In this document: positions 56,653-64,000 of the stretch, piece by piece
Layout of the letters: each line of letters opens with the position of its first letter
Position numbering within the stretch: position 1 is the first letter of the stretch
Assembly (NCBI GenBank): GCA_963930775.1
Contig: OZ005689.1
Location: forward strand, 26,534,058 to 26,598,057
Direction: 5' to 3'
DNA length: 64,000 nt
From: Cliona cf. orientalis
Taxonomy: Eukaryota; Porifera; Demospongiae; Clionaida; Clionaidae
Notes under the pieces: model-generated
What the model saw: the letters and a program-made list of their open reading frames with translations, nothing else
Databases searched by the model: none
What the model was told of the DNA's origin: nothing
Position numbers and translations under genes: made by a program

Positions 56653-57649
56653 TATCAATGATGACTTACATTCATGTGACGACTTTTTCTTCTTAGATTT
56701 CACGACTGTGAGAAAAAAATCAATGAGACTATCATGAACTAATTGTGGAGTGATGCATACATATATCAGATGGACATGTAGCTATAGTTTTCATATTAGT
56801 CACACAGTAGTATTGGCTGGTGATACTCCATGCGTGCATGCGCAGCAAGGGGTCAAGATATCACCACAAAAATTATCAGATCACAAGATCTTAAAATCTC
56901 AGCGACTCGTAAGCATGCACAAATTCGTCAAAACGCTTCATTATATATATTGTTTGATGTGTTCAAAGTTGCACAAATCACAAATGCATAAGCCATTCAA
57001 TTTTAGCTCCAAAAGATCTCCTACACTCAAAATAGTGGACTAAACTTGGCTTTTAAGTGAGCATTACTTCTCCATAACCATTCAGCACTGTTGGTATATT
57101 TATGATAGTCACATGACAACCTGTGGACAGTGCACACATGCACACTGTCAGCTAGCTGGTACAGCTATATAATATTATAATATATTATAGGTAATTAAGT
57201 CCCTTATTATAATTATTACTATAATTATTATGATACTAATCTGGGCTTTGTTGGTCTGTTTCATCTGAATCGCATTCTGTAATAATATGTAATAGTGATG
57301 AAAAGCTTGTTACTAGACTAATGCAAACAACTACTGTATACGTACATACACAACTAGAGCTCTCATGAGCACAATAACCCTCAGCGTATCGCATGGTATT
57401 AGGCTAAGCTACATGTTTCAGCGTTTGATGCAGAAAAGGGGGGAAATGGTTGGGGACGAAGCAATTAGGGCTGGGGATGAGGCTAACGATAAGGTTCAAC
57501 AGCTCACAGCTACAACAACCCTGGTGTGTTGTGTCTATAGCTCTGTGCTGCAGTGCCGATATCAAATCAACTTCCCTTACAGTACCCTCCGATTCGTGCC
57601 AGGGACCATATTATTGATGATTAGCTATATCTTCTTCAAAACATTTTAA
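56653..57649. other. No recognisable gene
   Basis: AT-rich with ATAATATTATAATATATTATAG palindromes near 57.17-57.25 kb. Confidence 0.5.
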
Positions 57650-58270
57650 GGATTATAATATGATGCAAAACCTTGGTGCAAGACTGAAGTACAATGAGCA
57701 GTATTGCATGTCCAATAAAGCACTATAGTGCAAAACCCTCGGCGCAATAGCAATAGCTAGTCTACATGTTGCAAATTTGCAAGCTAAGCCAAGCAACATG
57801 CACTGGTACAGTGTACAGCTCTGTTTTTGTAGTTGTAGAGTAACCACAAGAATGCACTAGGAATAGGGATTGCACAGTATTACGCAATAGTACCACTTGC
57901 ATGCCAGATCAGCAGATCTAGTACAAGCCAAGAAGCGTAGTTGATAGCCTATTGGGAGTTGTGATGTATAAGTTGAGTTATAAGAATTATTGCTAGAGCT
58001 ACACACTATTGAAATGAAGCCATCGCTGTCTATTTCATTGATCGAGAGCTCGTCAAGAAGCAAAGAAGGCCATGGTGGTCAGCAAATGTCGCCAGAACTT
58101 TTGAACGAACAAAATCCACACAATACATACCTTGAAAATGCCGTTAAAAGCCTAATGGCACCTTATTTGCATCGTATAAATTATTTTGTGGCAGTTGACA
58201 CAGTATTAAACAGACACATGCATACAGAACGATTGTATACTCCTCGCACATGCACGAGGGTTAATAATTA
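57650..58270. repeat. Third copy of the 48.6-50.3 kb repeat family
   Basis: Shares AATAAAGCACTATAGTGCAA-AACCCTCGG, GTAGTTGATAGCCTA, GAAATGAAGCCATCGCTGTC and CTCGTCAAGAAGCAAAGAAG with the 49.3-49.7 kb copy, in the same order, diverged by substitutions and indels. Confidence 0.6.
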
Positions 58271-59195
58271 TTAGCTATTTCTGCAGGTTGCTCACTTGAG
58301 CACTGCTATGCATACAAGCTTAGATAGCCAGAGAGTCATGCAAAGGGTACCACAATAATGCATAATATAGCATGCCAGCTAAACATGCATACCCTTAGAG
58401 TTATAATGAACCCACTATCATCCCATGCATGATTGTCGAATGCTCGAGCTCACCAGTGTTCGATCATTTTTGCAACTGGCATATGCATATGGGAGAAATT
58501 CACTATGCATGTAGGGGATGGGACTCTACCTCAAACCATGCAAGGGCTATAGCTACAAGGTGATCAAAGTGAAAAATGTATGCTTAGCCTACTGCACAGG
58601 AATCTCTCTCATTAATAATTATTAATTATATAGCTGTGCATGGCCATGTAAGTGATTTAATTTATGTATACGTAGGTACCAAAAATTTAATACATAGGAT
58701 TAGGACTAGTTTGGGGGACCAAAATCCTAGGATATATAATGAAATGGGGGCCAGTGCCATATTCTCTGGGATACCAAAATTAATAATTATACTCCATGAT
58801 TAGCTACAGGCCATCAAAGCCGTTCTCTCATGCACATCATGCATGCAGGCATTTGCCAACCAGGAGAGGCCCAAGCAGGCTTTCATTATAAAAAGTTTCC
58901 CGGGGGGGGGGGGGGGGAGAAGACCATTTTTAGTGAGCGTAAGCACACGATCTCTAGGGAAGAGTAGGGAAATGCTCCCCCAGGAAATTAATTTTTGCAT
59001 TTAGACTCGCTGAGATAGCATTCTCAGGCACTAATTAAATTTTGATACTATTAATTTTTATATGCTCAGATAGAAGCCTTCTGCAAAAAAATGCCAGTCT
59101 GCAGGGAGTTTGCTAGCTAGTAAACGCTCTGAGGGGGCATGGCCATGGTACCTATCGTGGTGCTATATAGGCATTAGCTATAGCTGGGACTGTGA
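58271..59195. other. No recognisable gene; G-run element relic
   Basis: Contains GGGGGACCAAAATCCTAGGA near 58.71 kb and a run of about 15 G at 58.9 kb flanked by CTCCCCCAGG-like blocks, resembling the interior of the element at 52.25-52.69 kb. Confidence 0.45.
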
Positions 59196-60810
59196 TCATG
59201 GTATACTTGCACTTGTGATCGCGTGCATGACCTTCTGCAGCTGCTTCTGTAAGCTCTCAAAGCGATGGGCCAGAACGAAAGGTATTCCTGCAACATAAAG
59301 GCTATAGAGGGAGCAGAAACTCTTATTATCTAAAATTATTGATAATAATATAGAGCGATTGTAATGACATTCACTTACACATAAATTCAAGGGCTATCTT
59401 CGATTTTTTTTCACAAACTAGCATAGCAGTAGCTAATATAAACCAAGTGGAAAGCCATCCATATTATGTATAGCAATTTCAGAAGAACTGTAGCTAACTG
59501 TGGCTCGAGTATGCATGGCACACATTTGTACGCAAGTCTTGCTTGCCATGCGGAAGTGAATTTACATGAAAATTTACATTGGTATAATATTATGGATGAT
59601 TAACTGTAGCACTTGTATACAAGCCCTAAGATCTTCTTTCGTAGGAAAAAAATCTCAGGACTTGAGTGGGGATCGAACCCACACACTCACATCTCCGGTG
59701 TGATACTCTACCAGTTGAGCTACCAAGCCCCTGGGAGCAAGCTGGTGGGGAGGAAAGGTATACAAGTGCTGATTCTTGGTGCCCATTACATTAGATGTTA
59801 AGCTTCTCTTATGGAACACCCTTGGGTGACGATGCTACGAAAGAAGATCTTAGGGCTTGTATACAAGTGCTACAGTTAATGATTATTTGATGAGTTGGGC
59901 CTGATAGCTAGAGCATCTAGCTGAGTGCCATAGGTGACAGCATCGTCACCCAAGGGTGTTCCATAAGAGAAGCTTAACATCTAATGTAATGGGCACCAAG
60001 AATCAGCACTTGTATACCTTTCCTCCCCACCAGCTTGCTCCCAGGGGCTTGGTAGCTCAACTGGTAGAGCATCACACCGGAGATGTGAGTGTGTGGGTTC
60101 GATCCCCACTCAAGTCCTGAGATTTTTTTCCTACGAAAGAAGATCTTAGGGCTTGTATACAAGTGCTACAGTTAATGATTATTTGATGAGTTGGGCCTGA
60201 TAGCTAGAACATCTAGCTGAGTGCCATAGGTGACAGCATCGTCACCCAAGGGTGTTCCATAAGAGAAGCTTAACATCTAATTATGGGTGATGCGCAGTGC
60301 TGCATGCGCCATGCAACCATACACTACAGGAGTCGACAAGGTATAGCTACTACATAAATAAACACCAGTCTGAGCATTGAAATCCATGCAGCAGGAAGGA
60401 AATAGAACCCGGACTAGCTCTCCCCCCCCCCCCCCCCACCACCTTCAACGCAGGCGCTAATGAGATGTAATCGAAGTAGCTCTAAAAATTATTATTAGGT
60501 ATACTAAAATTATGTACTAACCAACATTCAGTTCTCTTGGCCTCTTTCTGGAAGACGGACTGCTAGTGCTGGGCATCGCGTGCGCCGAGTATCCAGAGCC
60601 CGGTGGGCTTGCAGCGTTACCGGGAATCACTACAGCATCTCGTCCACGGATCTTGACGAAGCACCCAACAGACAATTCCAAAGAGCTCGAGTTCCCGCTG
60701 TCTGTAGCAGACCCTTCTACGGTGGATATGTCTGCGCGTGGTACACTTTCTCGGCTACCATTGTCAAAATAGCGAACCGTAACTCGATTCTGAACCGCGA
60801 CGGACATCAT
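59196..60810 (-). CDS. Unidentified host-like gene, two exons, 126 aa
   Basis: Exon 1 60810-60522 (ATGATGTCC start) ends GTTG|GTTAGT. Exon 2 59287-59196 follows a TATGTTGCAG acceptor and ends TGA. The join is in frame (ELNV-GIPFVL), 381 nt. The N-terminal half has two short beta-rich motifs, NRVTVRYFDNGSRESVPRAD and LSVGCFVKIRGRDAVVIPGN, reminiscent of Tudor/SH3-type chromatin readers. Then come a Ser/Pro linker, a basic RKRPRE nuclear signal and an amphipathic C-terminal helix (LAHRFESLQKQLQKVMHAIT). A pyrimidine-rich TTGTTGCAG just before the ATG hints at a 5' noncoding exon. The intron (59288-60521) has been invaded by the tRNA-like inverted repeat. I cannot name the family. Confidence 0.6.
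59658..59729 (-). tRNA. tRNA-like sequence, left arm
   Basis: Mirror copy of the one at 60046-60117. In the anticodon region one base differs between arms (TACTC versus CATC context), the only change noticed between the two. Confidence 0.55.
60046..60117 (+). tRNA. tRNA-like sequence, right arm
   Basis: GGCTTGG acceptor pairs fully (two G-U) with TCAAGTC; D-arm GCTC/GAGC; anticodon arm TCACA-CCGGAGA-TGTGA; T-arm GTGGG-TTCGATC-CCCAC. The literal anticodon is GGA, but base 33 is C, not U, and the variable loop is short for Ser, so a tRNA-derived repeat is more likely than a functional tRNA. A- and B-box sequences (TAGCTCAACTGG, GGGTTCGATCC) are good and GAGATTTTTTT follows, so Pol III transcription is plausible. 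Confidence 0.6.
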
Positions 60811-61194
60811 GCAGCGACTGCAACAAGGGGATGAGTTGATGGTTGACTGCAGCTGTACGTGGAGGGGATCGATGGGACTCGAGCGTGCGCGGTAAGTCGA
60901 AGATAGACTAGAGCTTGCACTGGGACAGAACAGAAGAACAAGGATGTGATCATGAGCGCGCTCGCATTTGTACATGCATGCATGCATGCGGCTTTCACGA
61001 ATCAAAAACAATTTTTGTTTTTGTCAGCAAACTTTGATAATAAAATTTAATCGCCCTCTGTCCCCATGCAATAACATGACAAGGTGTCAAGCCACTACAA
61101 TAGTTGACAATAATGTGAATTATTATTATAATTAATATGCAATCTCAACTTCTATGCATACATGCGCAAATGCATGGCAACATGATTATTATTG

Positions 61195-61322
61195 TTAGTA
61201 TCTATAGTATGAAATCTTCGATCTTGATCTTGATCCATGCCTAGACCTAGATCTTGATTTATGCCTTGTTGAGGAGCCTTCAGGAGCAGTCTTGTGGGAG
61301 TATTCACTACACAAAGGCTTAC
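61195..61322 (-). CDS. Terminal exon with Arg-Ser repeats (SR-protein-like)
   Basis: After TACAGCTTCAG the frame reads KPLCSEYSHKTAPEGSST, then RHKSRSRSRHGSRSRSKISY and YRY stop. Alternating RS dipeptides are typical of splicing factors of the SR family and of other nuclear speckle proteins. GTAAGC at the exon start is itself donor-like, so the exon boundary is uncertain. Upstream exons were not found; a short frame at 61.57-61.68 kb (HAELHPHILLRLDD) is a weak candidate. Same strand as, and upstream of, the gene at 59196-60810. Confidence 0.4.
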
Positions 61323-62071
61323 CTGAAGCTGTATGAAGTTAATAATCATTATTATAGAATGCGAAAGTATACCATAATAATTATTATTAAAGCAGGTAAC
61401 TTTGGCGAGCACTGATTTTGGCAATGCTTACCACCTCAATGTTTGTATTAAATCTTTACTAATGAAAACTAGTGGCAATACAATAATAATTATTTTACAA
61501 TGAAATTTCTAGTTCTACACACAAGTGTAAAATTAATTAATAATTATGTTTATATTGCTTACTAAGGTATTTCACAATTATAGCAAGAATAAGGGTGCAC
61601 ACGAGGAATAGCCATATCGTCCAATCGAAGGAGAATATGAGGATGTAGCTCTGCATGCCGCATGCAAGAATGAAGCAAATTTAATAGATCAATCATTGAT
61701 TGGTTGTACCCAACTTACTTCCATGGATATTTCTAGACTGTGATAGCGTATACTCTGGACAATAATCACAATGCACACTTGCATTTGTACCCAGATCAAT
61801 GGTATACCATCATGGCATGTCAAAAACTTGTACTCAGGAATAGTAATTAGATAATAATTAATTAAATACGCAATAAAAAAACAAAGACACAAATAATATT
61901 AGTATATGTGAAATTACATACTAAATAGATAAAAAACAAAAAACAAAAAACAAACAGAACACAAACAAGGCACTACATACAAGACATGAATTGTACAAGA
62001 GCAAGTACAATATTGGGTCAATTTAGTTGATATTGCGTGCTATTAATAATTAAAGCTAAATATCAATACTA
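61323..62071. other. No confirmed gene
   Basis: AT-rich; contains a CAAAAAA repeat near 61.93 kb. Confidence 0.45.
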
Positions 62072-62205
62072 GTGTCCCTGGCAAGCACTCATGTACCATA
62101 TATAATATTTCAAGGGTGAGCACCCACCATACAATTTATATCCCTGGGTAAGCACCCATGTGGGCCAAATTATTAAAGCACCCATGGGCACTTTACCTGG
62201 GACAC
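62072..62205. mobile_element. 134-bp MITE, GTGTCCC TIRs, TA-flanked
   Basis: GTGTCCCTGG and CCTGGGACAC are inverted with one change; TA at 62070-62071 and 62206-62207. The interior repeats AAGCACCCATG-type blocks. Confidence 0.75.
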
Positions 62206-62207
62206 TA

Positions 62208-62787
62208 TAATAATATAATTATGGTACCTAATGTTTTTACACGTAACTGGCAAGGGCCTTCTCGTATTTGCCATAGGAGCTCGAGGTTAGTGATCGATGA
62301 CATGTACATGGGTATGATAATTATGGACAAAAGAGATAGAAAATTCATAGAGAGAAAGACAGACGAGCTCAAAATGAGAAATACAGTGAGACAGAGAGAG
62401 TAGCTACATACATGTTTGTTTGCATATCTTGTATGGTCATATGGACCGGAGACTAAGTAGCTACGTGGTGAAATGTATGTGTAGTGCGAAAGAGATACAC
62501 AGTGAAAGATAGACATATAATTAAAAGATCAATATAATATTATTATCACTGAGGAGTATTGTCTCTGTCCACACATGCATACACAGACATACCATAGTTA
62601 ATCAAATACAATGTATGATATATTTAATGTAAGAAATCAGCATTAAATATTTACAAATTCTTGAGCTCACATTGTACATAATATTGAGTGATTGACGACC
62701 TTGACCAGAAAAGCATGTACAGTAACTAGTACATGGTCACTTGCACTTATTGCTTGGACAGAGATTGTACAACTGCAGACAGCAGTA
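62208..62787. other. No recognisable gene
   Basis: Short frames only; no domain or RNA gene. Confidence 0.5.
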
Positions 62788-63053
62788 CAGTCCAACCTCG
62801 ATGATCCAAACCCAGCCCTTTGGCCATGTGGAGAAATTGAGGGTTTGAATAAGCAAAAAATATTTCAAATAACATTGACCACCCCAAGCCTCACCCATGA
62901 ATTCGATTGTGCATCGTATGTAACACAGACTGATTTAGCATTTCAATAATGTCCTCAATTGACAGAACAATTTTAACTTTTTGAGCGTTAGAACTGGAGT
63001 GGCTGGTTTTACTATTCAGATAGTTGAGGTTTTGGATAATCAAGGTTGGACTG
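62788..63053. mobile_element. pogo/Tc1-mariner-type MITE
   Basis: CAGTCCAACCTCGATGATCC on the left and GGATAATCAAGGTTGGACTG on the right form the TIR, of the kind seen in pogo-like MITEs. The left flank is TA; the right reads TG, presumably a decayed TA. 266 bp, non-coding. Confidence 0.8.
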
Positions 63054-63060
63054 TGCAGCT

Positions 63061-63086
63061 ATTTCGGCCTTGTTGGGCCTCATCAG
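63061..63086 (-). ncRNA. Hammerhead-ribozyme-like core (copy 2)
   Basis: Minus strand: CTGATGA, stem GGCC-CAACAA-GGCC, GAAAT. The ~24 bp before the core (TGATTTACTACACTGCA) equals that before copy 1. Upstream on the minus strand, AAGCTGTT|TGC could supply stem III, a cleavage triplet and the first three stem-I pairs (TGC/GCA). The MITE at 62788-63053 begins 7 bp past the core. Confidence 0.45.
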
Positions 63087-63386
63087 TGCAGTGTAGTAAA
63101 TCACAATCGAAGGATAATTCACATTACCAAAGTGGCAAACAGCTTGCTCCGTGTTGAAGCTCCTCAAGGCAGTCTACATGAGAGAGAAAGAACTATAAAA
63201 ATTATAATAAATAACTGCAAACAGCAATAAAAATTAATGTAGTTGGGCATCATTACCCTACTCATCCATTTTAATAATAATATTATGGTTGGAACTACGG
63301 TCGGTATTAAGCACCTCCATCAGCATCATGTACGAGTTTAACATGATCCCAGGTCCCACGACATGGACGTTGAGGTGCAGGGGACC

Positions 63387-63590
63387 CAAGCTAACCGCCA
63401 GTGGCACTATTTGCCTCTCAACTGGCCTAGACTTGCCCAAGCTAACCGCCAGTGGCACTAGTTGCCTCTCAACTGGCCTAGACTTGCCCAAGCTAACCGC
63501 CAGTGGCACTAGTTGCCTCTCAACTGGCCTCGACTTGCCCAAGCTAACCGCCAGTGGCACTAGTTGCCTCGCAACTGGCGTAAATTACCC
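63387..63590. repeat. Minisatellite, 51-bp unit x 4
   Basis: CAAGCTAACCGCCAGTGGCA-CTAGTTGCCTCTCAACTGG-CCTAGACTTGCC repeats four times with 1-3 changes, the last unit diverging at its end. 51 bp is 17 codons, so both strands stay open across the array. Confidence 0.95.
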
Positions 63591-63629
63591 CTAATAATGC
63601 CACAAGAATGTTCAAATTTGAGAGGCATA

Positions 63630-63846
63630 CCGTATAGCCGGAAATATTGGCGGGGAATTAAATTTGGTGATTTGGCGGTCTACATCACAACCGCCAAATT
63701 AAAATCCACCAAAATTTCCTACTCGCATGTATACGTATGGTGATCCCGTACCGAACCGCCAAATTTAAATCTGCCAATATTCTTGCAATAGCGATTTTGG
63801 GCTCAACGACCAAATTTAATGCCCGCCAATATTTCCGGCTATACGG
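63630..63846. mobile_element. 217-bp MITE, CCGTATAGCCGGAAATATTG TIRs, TA-flanked
   Basis: Perfect ~25-bp TIRs, CCGTATAGCCGGAAATATTG to its inverse, with TA at 63628-63629 and 63847-63848. Internal AACCGCCAAATT blocks also pair, so almost the whole element can fold. Confidence 0.9.
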
Positions 63847-64000
63847 TATTAATCAGGTACATGTTGATTGATCGCCTCCCCCTAGGCTACAAGCAAGGAA
63901 GCTACCTGGTATTTCACTGTACACATATGAATCTTCCATGCTAGAGTTGCTTGTAAAAGTTGCTTGTAGAAGTTGCTTGAAGAATGTAGCAGGTCCCCAG

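Larger units (their letters stand above)
59599..60281. repeat. 238-bp-arm inverted repeat plus 149-bp direct repeat
   Basis: 59599-59836 and 59939-60176 are inverted copies with no indels, around a 102-bp spacer. In addition, 59837-59985 recurs directly at 60133-60281. Each arm carries one tRNA-like sequence. The unit order is inverted[tRNA-like]-D-[tRNA-like]-D. It lies wholly in the intron of the gene at 59196-60810. Confidence 0.9.

Noticed and set aside
59613-60162. Two identical ~62-aa genes
   Set aside because: They are read across the inverted tRNA-like arms and owe their identity to the repeat.
63387-63590. CRISPR array
   Set aside because: The units are contiguous tandem repeats without unique spacers, in a eukaryotic context.
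63258-63594. Repeat-protein genes on both strands
   Set aside because: Both follow from a 51-bp minisatellite; there is no start context, domain or splice support.

Overview
This window looks like repeat-dense, AT-rich nuclear DNA of a basal metazoan, most likely a sponge. Genes have short GT-AG introns. The transposon set (piggyBac, Ginger, PIF/Harbinger-ISL2EU, MULE-like and TTAA-flanked elements, CR1-like LINEs, very many TA-flanked MITEs) fits sponge or cnidarian genomes. The sponge assignment is inference from style, not from a marker gene. I see no retrovirus, LTR element, Polinton, CRISPR array or bacterial operon.

Layout. 0-2.6 kb: relics of a PIF1-type helicase and an OTU-like gene, cut by a MITE. 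2.8-8.7 kb: a piggyBac element with a two-exon, 585-codon transposase that closes in frame; a MITE sits in its intron and a long-TIR MULE-like element with a perfect 9-bp target duplication sits in its 3' part. 11.0-14.1 kb: a TA-flanked element (family A) split by a Ginger1-type element with CCGG target duplications and a zinc-binding/Ulp1/PHD gene. 14.5-18.5 kb: a CR1-like LINE with a PHD-finger ORF1. 19.7-22.2 kb: a decayed DDD/E-type transposase gene. 24-40 kb: family A copies, a Harbinger relic, a tRNA-like sequence, a decayed second LINE (29.1-33.0 kb) and other fragments. 40.4-40.85 kb: an ORF with a 2A-like motif. 40.9-45.8 kb: a complete-looking two-gene TTAA transposon, Kolobok-like by inference. 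46-48 kb: a small two-exon gene and a BEN-domain gene facing each other. 48.6-52.1 kb: duplicated segments. 53.5-56.65 kb: an ISL2EU-type element with AT target duplications, a THAP/DDE transposase and a SAP/SWIM accessory gene. 59.2-60.8 kb: a two-exon host-like gene whose intron carries a 238-bp-arm inverted repeat with two tRNA-like sequences. 61-64 kb: an RS-rich exon, small MITEs and a 51-bp minisatellite.

How it works together. Most genes here serve transposition. The best host-gene candidates are the two-exon gene at 59.2-60.8 kb, the acidic-tail exons at 26.3-26.6 kb, the BEN gene at 47.2-48.0 kb, the RS exon at 61.2-61.3 kb and the small gene at 46.2-46.5 kb. Nested insertions with intact target duplications give relative ages: MULE-like into piggyBac, Ginger into family A, MITE into the OTU-like gene, pogo-like MITE beside a hammerhead-like motif.

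The most unusual signals are a MITE-like family (A) that carries the same ATG-to-splice-donor mini-exon in four copies, the two-gene TTAA transposon with divergent TATA boxes just inside its ends, and the paired hammerhead-like cores.
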